DNA from: Cellulomonas aerilata
Lineage (GTDB): Bacteria > Actinomycetota > Actinomycetes > Actinomycetales > Cellulomonadaceae
DNA length: 64,000 nt
Assembly: GCF_007991755.1 (NCBI RefSeq)
Contig: NZ_BJYY01000018.1
Location: 1-64,000, forward strand
Reading direction: 5' to 3'
Positions 16,809 through 24,834 of the stretch are shown here, piece after piece; within the stretch, counting starts at the first letter, position 1, and each line of letters begins with the position of its first letter. A program made the position numbers and the translations under genes. The notes under the pieces were generated by a model that was not told where the DNA came from, did not search any database, and worked only from the letters and a program-made list of their open reading frames with translations.

Positions 16809-17749
16809 GGCGTCGACTCCTCGTCCCGGTCGAGCGACTCGAGGTAGGCCTGCACGACGGCGGTGTCCTGGTCCCCGTAACCGCGCCGGGTGAGGTCAGT
16901 GAAGACCCGCAGCAGCAGATCGGTCTGCGGGGTCGGCGTCGCCGTGCGCCGCGCCTCCTCGGTGGCGGCGCTCAGGTCCTTGACCATGAAGCGGGCCGGG
17001 CCGGACGGGCTGTGGTCGTGCTCGGCGAACCGGCGCTTCTTCACCTCGAGCACCCTGCTGCCCGCGTAGCCGCCCCCCAGCAGGTCGAACATCGCGAGCA
17101 CGTCCAGCCCGGCCCGCTCCGCGATGACCGCGGCCTCGCCGAGGGCCAGCACCTGCGCCGCGACGATGATCTGGTTGCACGCCTTGGCGACCTGACCGGC
17201 TCCCAGGGGTCCCAGGTGCGCCGGGGTGCCGACGGCCCGGTAGACGTCCAGCACGCGGGCGACGTCGTCCGGTGCCCCGCCGACCATGACCGACAGCGTG
17301 CCGGCGACCGCCCCCTCCTCGCCGCCGCTCACCGGCGCGTCGACCACGTGCAGCAGTCCCCCGGTCGCGTCCCGCATGTCCCGTTCGAGCTCGCGGACGG
17401 CGTCCGGCGACACGGTCGAGCTGACGGCGAGCACCGTCGGCCGGCTCACCCCGGCGAGGAGCCCGTCGGGACCGTCCAGGACGGCGTGCACCGCCGGCAT
17501 GTCGGGGACCATGACGACGACGACGTCCGCCGCGGCGGCGACCTCGCGCGCAGTCGGGTGCCATCGCGCGCCCGCGTCGAGGACGTCCGCGGCGGAAGCG
17601 GACCGCCGGGCCGTGACGTGCACGTCGCCGCCCGGGAGACGCCGAACCATGTTGAGCGCCATGGGCCGTCCCATGACGCCGAGGCCGATGACCCCGACGG
17701 CGTGCACGGCAGCGTCGTCGCTCCTGACCGGTCCACTCCGACTCGTCAT
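16805..17749 (-). CDS. Beta-hydroxyacid dehydrogenase (GarR/HIBADH family)
   Basis: 314 residues. NAD-binding motif GVIGLGVMGRPMALNM at the N-terminus, the substrate motif DAPVSGGEEGAVAGTLSVMVGG (~115-137), and the catalytic Lys in GAGQVAKACNQI (~168). The family reduces tartronate semialdehyde (GarR) or oxidises 3-hydroxyisobutyrate and related acids. The neighbourhood of sugar-acid enzymes favours a GarR-like role. The ATG is preceded by TATGCT about 10 bases away and no ribosome site, so the message may be leaderless. Divergent from the D-2-hydroxyacid dehydrogenase. Confidence 0.78.
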   Translation of the reverse strand: MTSRSGPVRSDDAAVHAVGVIGLGVMGRPMALNMVRRLPGGDVHVTARRSASAADVLDAGARWHPTAREVAAAADVVVVMVPDMPAVHAVLDGPDGLLAGVSRPTVLAVSSTVSPDAVRELERDMRDATGGLLHVVDAPVSGGEEGAVAGTLSVMVGGAPDDVARVLDVYRAVGTPAHLGPLGAGQVAKACNQIIVAAQVLALGEAAVIAERAGLDVLAMFDLLGGGYAGSRVLEVKKRRFAEHDHSPSGPARFMVKDLSAATEEARRTATPTPQTDLLLRVFTDLTRRGYGDQDTAVVQAYLESLDRDEESTP

Positions 17750-17763
17750 CGGTGCAGCATAGC

Positions 17764-17786
17764 GAACGGTGTTCAACATCGTGAAC
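17764..17786. promoter_or_regulatory. Overlapping palindromes, likely IclR operator
   Basis: Two overlapping inverted repeats: GAACGGTGTTC (17764-17774, 4-base arms) and GTTCA-N6-TGAAC (17771-17786, 5-base arms). They sit between the divergent GarR-like and D-2-hydroxyacid dehydrogenase genes, just upstream of the TATGCT element of the former. The IclR gene 1.2 kb away is the natural candidate to bind here. Confidence 0.6.
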
Positions 17787-17856
17787 GCTGTCGTACCGTG
17801 GTGGTCGGCGGGCCCCCTGCCCGCCGCCACGATCCCGATGACGCGATGAGGACACC

Positions 17857-18912
17857 ATGACGCAGACCGACCGCCTCCGGGTGGCCGTCGCCACCCCCCT
17901 GCCCGAGGCGCTCTGCGACCTGGTCGAGCGCCTGGAGCCGCGCGTGGAGATGGTGCGCGACCAGTCGCTGCTCCCCCCGATGCGGTGGGCCGGGGACTTC
18001 GAGGGTGACCCCGGGTACCGGCGCACGCCGGAGCAGCAGGCGGCGTTCGAGGCGCTCCTGGAGTCCGCCGAGGTGCTCTACGGCGTCCCGGACGTCCGGC
18101 CCGCGGCTCTCGCCCGCACGGTCCGGGCGAACCCGCGACTGCGGTGGGTGCAGACGATGGCTGCCGGTGGTGGCGCGCAGGTCAAGGCCGCCGAGCTGAC
18201 CCGGGACGAGCTCGACCGGGTGACGTTCACGACGTCCGCCGGCGTGCACGCCGGACCCCTCGCCGAGTTCGCGGTCTTCGGTCTCATGGCCGGTGCCAAG
18301 CACCTGCCCCGGCTCGTCGCGCAGCGCAGCGAGCGGGTGTGGAGCGAACGGTGGGCGATGGGTCAGCTCAGCGAGCAGACGATCCTCGTCGTGGGGCTCG
18401 GTCACATCGGCCTGGAGGTGGCCCGCAAGGTGTCGGCGCTGGGCGCCCGCGTCATCGGCGTGCACCGGCGCGAGCTCGACGCCCAGGGCGTCGAGCGCAT
18501 CGTGGGCCCCGATCGTCTCGCCGAGGTCGCCCCCGAGGTCGACGGCGTCGTCGTGACGCTGCCGGGCACGGAGGCGACCCACGGGCTGCTCGACCGCCCC
18601 TTCTTCGCCGCGCTCCGCCCCGGCGCCACGGTCGTCTCCGTCGGTCGCGGCACGGTCATCGACGAGGACGCCCTGGTCGCGGCCCTGCAGGACGGCCGGG
18701 TCGGGTTCGCGGCCCTCGACGTGTTCGCCGTGGAGCCGCTGCCCGAGGACAGTCCGCTGTGGTCGCTGCCCAACGTCGTCCTCACGCCCCACACCGCCGC
18801 GAACAGCCCGCACGAGGAGCGGCTCATCGCGGAGCTGTTCGCCGACAACGCCCGACGGCTGCTCGACGGAGAGCCGTTGCGCAACGTCGTCGACACCGTG
18901 GACTTCTACTGA
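17857..18912 (+). CDS. D-2-hydroxyacid dehydrogenase (NAD)
   Basis: 351 residues. Rossmann motif VVGLGHIGLEVARKVSALGARVIGVHR (~residue 180). The catalytic triad is complete: Arg in VSVGRGTVIDE, Glu in VFAVEPLPEDSPLW and His in LTPHTAANSPHEE. This family reduces 2-keto acids such as hydroxypyruvate or glyoxylate. GAGGA precedes the ATG. It is divergent from the GarR-like gene and followed at 43 bases by the IclR regulator, likely in the same transcript. Confidence 0.85.
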   Translation: MTQTDRLRVAVATPLPEALCDLVERLEPRVEMVRDQSLLPPMRWAGDFEGDPGYRRTPEQQAAFEALLESAEVLYGVPDVRPAALARTVRANPRLRWVQTMAAGGGAQVKAAELTRDELDRVTFTTSAGVHAGPLAEFAVFGLMAGAKHLPRLVAQRSERVWSERWAMGQLSEQTILVVGLGHIGLEVARKVSALGARVIGVHRRELDAQGVERIVGPDRLAEVAPEVDGVVVTLPGTEATHGLLDRPFFAALRPGATVVSVGRGTVIDEDALVAALQDGRVGFAALDVFAVEPLPEDSPLWSLPNVVLTPHTAANSPHEERLIAELFADNARRLLDGEPLRNVVDTVDFY

Positions 18913-18955
18913 GGTCCCCGGGGCGAGGGCACAGGATGGCGCGGACGGTGGTCCG

Positions 18956-19816
18956 GTGACGGGCGCGGGGCGTGACGCGCCGCAGCCGGCGGAGAGCAGC
19001 CTCGCCCCCGCGGTGAGCCGGGCGGTGCGCGTCCTGTCCTTCCTCGCGGACAGTCGCGGGGTGCCGCAGCCCCTGACCGAGATCGCGCGCGCCGTCGGGG
19101 CCGCCAAGTCCTCCACGTCGAACGTGTGCGCCGTGCTGGAGGAGTCCGGCCTGGTCCAGCGCCGCGGCCCGGGCTACGTGCTCGGCCGGCGCACCGTCGA
19201 GCTGGGCGGCGCGTACCTGGCCGGCTTCGACCAGGTCCGCGAGTTCTACCGGATCTGCGCGCAGAGCCCGGTGCTGAGCCACGAGCTCGTGCAGATCGCC
19301 GTCCTGGACGGCACCGACGTCCTGTACCTCGCCCGGCACGAGGGGCGGGCCCCGCTGCGCCTGACCGCCGGGATCGGCGACCGCTTCCCCGCCGCCCTCA
19401 CGGCGGTCGGGAACGCGCTGCTCGCCGAGCTGCCGGCGGAGGAGGTCGACGCCCGCTACCGCCGGGCACCGGACTTCCCGCGGCTGACCGACCGGTCCAC
19501 GCAGACCGTCGAGCGCCTGCAGACCAAGCTCGCCGCGACACGGGCGCGCGGCTACGCACTCGACGAGGGAGAGGTGTTCCCGAACGTGGTGGGGCTGGCC
19601 GTCACGGTCCCGGCCCGCCTCAGCGGCGAGCAGACCCTCGCCCTCGGGGTGTCGACGATCGACGTCGGCGCGGGCCGGGTCCCGGCCGGCGAGCACCGCA
19701 CGACCGTCCTGGCCGCCCTGCACGAGGCGGCGGCCCTGCTGTCGAACCCCATGGCCGTCCCCGTGCTCCGGGCCGGGGCGGGCCGCCCGGTCGCGCCGAC
19801 CAGTCCGGCCGGGTAG
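18956..19816 (+). CDS. IclR-family transcriptional regulator
   Basis: 286 residues. The N-terminal winged helix-turn-helix (SRAVRVLSFLADSRG...LTEIARAVGAAKSSTSNVCAVLEESGLV, ~20-70) is followed by the IclR effector domain with RLTAGIGDRFPAALTAVGNALLAEL and GYALDEGEVFPNVVGLAVTVP, where small organic acids bind. GTG start; a nearby ATG is in another frame and closes at once. It is the likely binder of the palindromes at 17764-17786 and so the controller of the fuconate cluster. Confidence 0.88.
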   Translation: MTGAGRDAPQPAESSLAPAVSRAVRVLSFLADSRGVPQPLTEIARAVGAAKSSTSNVCAVLEESGLVQRRGPGYVLGRRTVELGGAYLAGFDQVREFYRICAQSPVLSHELVQIAVLDGTDVLYLARHEGRAPLRLTAGIGDRFPAALTAVGNALLAELPAEEVDARYRRAPDFPRLTDRSTQTVERLQTKLAATRARGYALDEGEVFPNVVGLAVTVPARLSGEQTLALGVSTIDVGAGRVPAGEHRTTVLAALHEAAALLSNPMAVPVLRAGAGRPVAPTSPAG

Positions 19817-19850
19817 CACCCGGTCCCGCGCGGCACCCGAGCGGCCCCGC

Positions 19851-21314
19851 TCAGGTCCCGCAGAAGGTGGTGTAGGCCCCGAAGTCCTGCGGGGCGGGCG
19901 CCGCGTAGCGCTCGAGCCCCGGGCGTTCGTCGTAGGGGGCCGCGACGACCTCCACCAGCCGCTCGAGCGGGGCCAGGTCGCCGTCCGTGGCGGCCGCCAG
20001 CGCCTCCTCGACGAGGTGGTTGCGCGGGACGTACACCGGGTTGACCCGGTCCATCGACCCGGCGTCCGGCGCGAGGGCACGCCAGCGCTCGGCCCACCGG
20101 TCGAACCCGGCCAGGTCGAGGAACAGGCCACGTGCCGGTTCGGCGTCGCCCCGTGCCGCTGTGCCGAGCGCCCGGAAGAACGAGGTGTGGTCCACGTGGC
20201 TGACCTGGAGCAGGGTCAGCAGCTCGTCGACGAGCGGCGTGAGCGTCGCGTCGTCGACCGCGTCGCCCAGGCCGAGCTTGGCTCGCATGCCGGCGGCCCA
20301 GGCAGCGGCGTACCGCGGGCGGAACCGGCCGAGCGCCTCGACGGCGAGCTCGACCGCCTGCTCCGGCACGTCGTGCACGAGGGGCAGGAGAGCCTCGGCG
20401 AGCCTCGCGAGGTTCCACTCGGCGACGACCGGCTGGTTGCCGTAGGCGTAGCGCCCGCCCACGTCGATGGAGCTGTAGACGGTCGCCGGGTCGAACGCGT
20501 CCATGAACGCGCACGGCCCGTAGTCGATCGTCTCCCCGGAGATCGTCATGTTGTCGGTGTTCATCACCCCGTGCACGAAGCCGACGAGCATCCACCGCGC
20601 GACGAGCGAGGCCTGGGCGCCGACGACCGCCTCGAGCAGCGCCAGGGCGGGGTTCTCCGCCTCCGCTGCCGCGGGGTGGTGCCGTCCCGTCGCGTGGTCG
20701 GCCAGGCGTCGCAGCAGGTCGACGTCCCCGGTGGCGCGCGCGTACTGGAAGCTGCCCACCCGCAGGTGGCTGCTCGCCACCCGGGCGAGCACGGCTCCGG
20801 GCAGCAGCGTCTCCCGCCGCACCGGTCGCCCGGTCGCGACGACCGCCAGGGAGCGGGTGGTCGGGATGCCGAGGCCGTGCATCGCCCGGGCGACGACGAG
20901 CTCGCGCAGCATCGGGCCGACGGCGGCGAGGCCGTCGCCACCCCGGGCGAACGGGGTGCGGCCGGAGCCCTTGAGGTGCAGGTCCCGCAGCCGGCCGTCG
21001 ACGCCGACCAGCTCACCGAGCAGCAGGGCGCGGCCGTCCCCGAGCCGCGGGACGAAGCCGCCGAACTGGTGCCCGGCGTAGGCCTGCGCCACCGGGGTGG
21101 CTCCGCTCGGGACGCCGTTGCCGACCAGGAGCTGCACGCCCTGGGGGCTCCGCAGCCACGTCGGGTCGAGCCCGAGCTCGGTGGCCAGTGTGTCGTCCAG
21201 GACGAGCAGCCGCGGGTCGGGCGCCTCGTCGGCCCGCCACGCGACGGCCATCTCGGGGAGCTCCCGGGCGAAGCGTCCCTCGAGGGCCACCTGGGACAGC
21301 GGTGCGATGCTCAC
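19851..21314 (-). CDS. selO: Protein adenylyltransferase SelO (YdiU)
   Basis: 487 residues, full-length pseudokinase-fold AMPylase. Features: [23 protein letters not shown] (~75-97), [16 protein letters not shown] (nucleotide-binding loop), [28 protein letters not shown] (catalytic-loop Asn and the DYGP metal motif, ~235-262). SelO transfers AMP to protein hydroxyls in the redox-stress response. It ends in FCGT, keeping a near-C-terminal Cys where animal proteins have selenocysteine. Not functionally tied to its neighbours. Confidence 0.93.
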   Translation of the reverse strand: MSIAPLSQVALEGRFARELPEMAVAWRADEAPDPRLLVLDDTLATELGLDPTWLRSPQGVQLLVGNGVPSGATPVAQAYAGHQFGGFVPRLGDGRALLLGELVGVDGRLRDLHLKGSGRTPFARGGDGLAAVGPMLRELVVARAMHGLGIPTTRSLAVVATGRPVRRETLLPGAVLARVASSHLRVGSFQYARATGDVDLLRRLADHATGRHHPAAAEAENPALALLEAVVGAQASLVARWMLVGFVHGVMNTDNMTISGETIDYGPCAFMDAFDPATVYSSIDVGGRYAYGNQPVVAEWNLARLAEALLPLVHDVPEQAVELAVEALGRFRPRYAAAWAAGMRAKLGLGDAVDDATLTPLVDELLTLLQVSHVDHTSFFRALGTAARGDAEPARGLFLDLAGFDRWAERWRALAPDAGSMDRVNPVYVPRNHLVEEALAAATDGDLAPLERLVEVVAAPYDERPGLERYAAPAPQDFGAYTTFCGT

Positions 21315-21660
21315 CCTCCCGAGGGTACGGCGGCTCGGGTGACCGGCCAGCGGGGCGGGTCACGTCCCCCGCGGGCAGCCGCGCCCCGTCGGCGCGGCGC
21401 CCACGTGGCGGCGGCGGCGGCGTCGCGCCGCCCGCGATGCCCTCGGGCCCCCCGGCCGCTAGCGTGGGCCCTGGTCGGACGCCCTGTGCGGGGTCACCCG
21501 GCGAGCAGGTCGCATCCGTGCGTCCGTGCTCGCCGGAGCCGGCTGTCCTGCTCGGACCGGTGACGACGACGTCTCCGAGCACCGGGTCGGGGGGCACCGT
21601 GCGGGGCCGGCACCGGTCGGACCCCGGGCGACAGGGACGGCGCGAGAGAGGACACGCACC
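21315..21660. other. 346-bp intergenic region without a supported gene
   Basis: Between divergent selO and the sugar porter. GC-rich, with shadow reading frames only. GAGAGG before 21661 is the ribosome site of the porter. I see no clear palindrome or terminator. Confidence 0.5.
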
Positions 21661-23088
21661 ATGAGCGAGCACGGTCCGGTCAGTGACCAGGAGTCGATCT
21701 ACGACGACACGGACGAGGGCAAGGGCGTCGTCCGCATCGCGGTCGTCGCCGCCCTCGGCGGATTCCTCTTCGGCTACGACAGCGCCGTCATCAACGGCGC
21801 CGTCTCGGCCGTCGAGGACGAGTTCAACGCGGCATCGGCGGCCCTGGGCTTCGCCGTCGCGTCGGCGCTGCTCGGCGCCGCGGCCGGCGCGATGATCGCC
21901 GGCCGGATCGCCGACCGCCTCGGCCGCCTCGCCGTCATGAAGATCGCGGCGGTGCTGTTCCTCCTGAGCGCGATCGTCACCGGCCTGGCGCCGAACCTGT
22001 CGATCCTCGTCCTCGGCCGGATCATCGGCGGCGTCGGCGTCGGCATGGCGTCGGTCATCGCGCCGGCGTACATCGCCGAGATCGCTCCGGCCCGGATCCG
22101 TGGCCGGCTGGCGTCCCTGCAGCAGCTGGCCATCGTGACCGGCATCTTCATCTCGCTGCTGATCGACTTCCTCCTCGCCCGGGCCGCGGGCGGCTCCGGG
22201 GAGACCCTGGGGGCCGGCCTCGAGGCCTGGCGCTGGATGTTCCTGGCCATGGCCGTGCCGGCCGTGATCTACGGCGCCCTGGCCTTCTCGATCCCCGAGT
22301 CCCCGCGGTTCCTCATCGCCGCGCACCGCATCGCCGACGCCAAGGTGATCCTGAGCAAGCTGCTCGGGCCGACGCGCATCGACGCGAAGATCGAGAAGAT
22401 CCGCCTCTCCATGGAGCGCGAGACCAAGCCCTCCTGGGCGGACCTGCGGACCCCCGCCGGCAAGGTCGCCACGATCGTCTGGGTCGGGCTCGCCCTGTCG
22501 GTGTTCCAGCAGTTCGTCGGGATCAACGTGATCTTCTACTACTCGAACATCCTCTGGGAGGCCGTCGGCTTCGACGAGGAGCAGGCGTTCACCATCACCG
22601 TCATCTCGGCGACGATCAACGTCCTCACGACCCTCATCGCGATCGCCACCGTCGACAAGTTCGGTCGCAAGCCGCTGCTGATCATCGGGTCGATCGGCAT
22701 GACCGTCACCCTGGCGACGATGGCCTACATCTTCGGCACGGCGAACGTCGTCGACGGCAGCCCGGTGCTCGAGGGCGCCGAGGGTCCGATCGCGCTGGTC
22801 GCCGCCAACCTCTTCGTCGTGGCGTTCGGCATGTCGTGGGGCCCGGTGGTCTGGGTGCTGCTCGGGGAGATGTTCCCCAACCGCATGCGCGCCGCGGCCC
22901 TGGGCCTCGCGGCCGCCGCGCAGTGGGTCGCGAACTGGCTCATCACCGTGAGCTTCCCCAGCCTGCGCGACATCTCCCTGTCGCTGGCCTACGGGTTGTA
23001 CGCAGCCTTCGCGCTGCTCTCCCTGCTCTTCGTCCTGAAGTTCATCGAGGAGACCAAGGGCAAGCAGCTGGAGGACATGCGCGGCTGA
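21661..23088 (+). CDS. Sugar porter of the major facilitator superfamily
   Basis: 475 residues, 12 membrane helices. Sugar-porter signatures are all present: GGFLFGYDSAVINGA in helix 1, GRIADRLGRL after helix 2, PESPRFL before the central loop, QQFVGINVIFYYSN in helix 7, DKFGRKPL and the C-terminal EETKGKQLE. It should be a proton-coupled importer of a hexose, pentose or inositol, similar to XylE/GlcP/IolT. The ATG follows GAGAGG. The LacI regulator 220 bases downstream on the same strand may control it. Confidence 0.9.
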   Translation: MSEHGPVSDQESIYDDTDEGKGVVRIAVVAALGGFLFGYDSAVINGAVSAVEDEFNAASAALGFAVASALLGAAAGAMIAGRIADRLGRLAVMKIAAVLFLLSAIVTGLAPNLSILVLGRIIGGVGVGMASVIAPAYIAEIAPARIRGRLASLQQLAIVTGIFISLLIDFLLARAAGGSGETLGAGLEAWRWMFLAMAVPAVIYGALAFSIPESPRFLIAAHRIADAKVILSKLLGPTRIDAKIEKIRLSMERETKPSWADLRTPAGKVATIVWVGLALSVFQQFVGINVIFYYSNILWEAVGFDEEQAFTITVISATINVLTTLIAIATVDKFGRKPLLIIGSIGMTVTLATMAYIFGTANVVDGSPVLEGAEGPIALVAANLFVVAFGMSWGPVVWVLLGEMFPNRMRAAALGLAAAAQWVANWLITVSFPSLRDISLSLAYGLYAAFALLSLLFVLKFIEETKGKQLEDMRG

Positions 23089-23308
23089 GGCACCCGACGC
23101 CTCGACCGGGACTCGTCGGCGCCGCGGTCGACGTCCGGCCCGCTGACCTTCGATCCTCTGCCCACGCGGCCCGGCCCGGGTGGCGCCGCCCGCCCGGTCC
23201 CTCGCCGTGGTACGAACGGGGCCGGCGCGGGCGTGTCCTTCGACGGGACGCGGCCGACCGCGCCCGGCGGACGCCGGACGAGCCGGCAGGGCACAGGAGG
23301 AGGTGGCG

Positions 23309-24373
23309 GTGTCGCGGGTGACCTTGCAGACCCTCGCGGACGAGCTGGGTGTCTCCCGCGCCACCGTGTCGAACGCCTTCGGGCGGCCGGACCAGCTCTC
23401 GGCCGCCCTCCGTGAGCGCATCCTGGCGAAGGCGGAGGAGCTGGGCTTCGCCGGCCCGGACCCGGTCGGCCGTGGACTGCGGCGGGGTCGGGTGGGAGCG
23501 GTCGGCGTCCTGCTCGACCAAGGGCTGTCCTACGCGTTCTCCGACCCCGCCACCGTCATGTACCTCGACGGACTGGCGCAGGAGCTGCAGGCGAGCGGCT
23601 TCGGGCTGCTCATGCACGCCGGGACGGGCGCGGGGGACGACGTCGCGCTCGTGAGGTCCGCCCTGGTGGACGCCTGGGTGGTCGCGTCCCTGCCGGCCGG
23701 GCACCCGGCGGTGCGTGCTGCGCAGGCGCACCGGCGCCCCATGGTCGTGTTCGACCAGCCTGATCTGGACGGCGTCCCGACGGTCGGCCTCGAGGACGCG
23801 ACCGGGGCGGCGCTGGCGACGCGGCACCTGCTGGATCAGGGACATCGACGGTTCGGGGTCCTGACGATGGCCCTGCAGGCCGACGGCCGGCAGGGGGTCG
23901 CCGACCCCGCTCGGCAGCGGCGCGCGACCTACGCCGCGATGGCGCGCCGGCTGGCCGGCGTCCGGGCCGAGGTGAGCGCCTGCGGGCTCGACTGGTCCGA
24001 CGTGGTGGTGATCGAGTGCGCCACCAACACCGTGGACACGGGTGCGCTCGCGACCTGGGAGCTGCTGGACCGCGCGGAGAGGCCGAGCGCGGTGGTCGCC
24101 TTCAGCGACCAGCTGGCGATCGGGGCACTGCTGACGGCCCGGGAGCTGGGCATCGCCGTGCCGCACGACCTGTCGGTCGTCGGGTTCGACGACACTCCCC
24201 CGGCTGCGGCCGCCGACCCGCCCCTGACGACCGTGTCGCAGCCCCTGCACGAACGAGGACGGGCCGCCGGGGTGCTGGTGCGTGAGCTGGTGCAGGGCCT
24301 GGAGGTCCAGGCCCCTGCGCCGTTCCCCGTCGAGCTCGTCGTCCGAGGCAGCACCGCGCGGGTGGCCGGCTGA
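23309..24373 (+). CDS. LacI-family transcriptional regulator
   Basis: 354 residues. Helix-turn-helix at the very start (VTLQTLADELGVSRATVSNAFGRPDQLS) with hinge LRRGRVGAVGVLL. The sugar-binding periplasmic-type domain follows, ending with the family motif SVVGFDDTPPA and TTVSQPLHERGRAAG. GTG 23309 was chosen because AGGAGGAGG precedes it at 5-base spacing and the HTH then starts at residue 4, as usual. Probably senses the sugar moved by the adjacent MFS porter; no operator could be found in the 220-bp gap. Confidence 0.88.
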   Translation: MSRVTLQTLADELGVSRATVSNAFGRPDQLSAALRERILAKAEELGFAGPDPVGRGLRRGRVGAVGVLLDQGLSYAFSDPATVMYLDGLAQELQASGFGLLMHAGTGAGDDVALVRSALVDAWVVASLPAGHPAVRAAQAHRRPMVVFDQPDLDGVPTVGLEDATGAALATRHLLDQGHRRFGVLTMALQADGRQGVADPARQRRATYAAMARRLAGVRAEVSACGLDWSDVVVIECATNTVDTGALATWELLDRAERPSAVVAFSDQLAIGALLTARELGIAVPHDLSVVGFDDTPPAAAADPPLTTVSQPLHERGRAAGVLVRELVQGLEVQAPAPFPVELVVRGSTARVAG

Positions 24374-24407
24374 GCCGGGCGTCACCCGCTCCGGGTGGAT
24401 GTTCCGG

Positions 24408-24548
24408 TCAGCGGCTTCCGACGAGAGCGACCTCGGGCAGGCGGGCGTCGTCCGGGACGACGGTCGCCATGGCGGAGCTGGGCTCCGTGGCGGGGACGGT
24501 CACGCCGCTGAGACGCTCGGAGTACAGGTTGGCGAAGAAGAACTGCAT
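24408..24548 (-). CDS. Possible 46-residue peptide
   Basis: A short open frame, MQFFFANLYSERLSG... ending ...VALVGSR. The ATG is preceded by AAGGGG at 7-base spacing, and an AT-richer, promoter-like patch with TAGAGT lies about 50 bases upstream. The N-terminus is aromatic and hydrophobic, the rest polar, with no Cys and no modification enzymes nearby, so a RiPP assignment is unsupported. I do not recognise it. It lies in the gap between the convergent LacI gene and the divergent phosphatase gene. Confidence 0.45.
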   Translation of the reverse strand: MQFFFANLYSERLSGVTVPATEPSSAMATVVPDDARLPEVALVGSR

Positions 24549-24834
24549 GTCGGAACCCCTTGTTGTCGAGCTCGGCGCCGGGTGCACCGTGAGCATGCCT
24601 CCACTCTACTAGATCGATTCAGAAGTGAAAGAGGGTCAGCGCGTGAACCGGGCCACAGTCCCGGGGTGCGCCATGACCCCCGGCTGGTGGACCCCGGTGG
24701 GGCTCGTCCCCGGCCCGGTCGGCCGGCACCACTCCGCCCGGACCCGCGGCGCCGGGTTCACGCGTGCCGCCGCGCGCCGTCCGTTCGGCGTAACCGACCG
24801 CGCGCGCCTCGATGGGCGTGGTTGACTCCCGCTG

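Noticed and set aside
9446-19816. Pectin-degradation (polysaccharide utilisation) locus
   Set aside because: KduI and KduD-like genes are present but there is no pectate lyase, glycoside hydrolase, KdgK or KdgA in the window, so only monomer sugar-acid metabolism can be supported.
19851-21314. SelO as a selenoprotein with UGA recoding
   Set aside because: The frame ends in a normal stop after FCGT; the near-terminal residue is Cys, and there is no in-frame UGA or SECIS-like element.
24408-24548. Lasso- or other RiPP precursor
   Set aside because: No recognition element, protease, cyclase or transporter gene nearby and no Cys/Ser/Thr-rich core; kept only as an unknown peptide.
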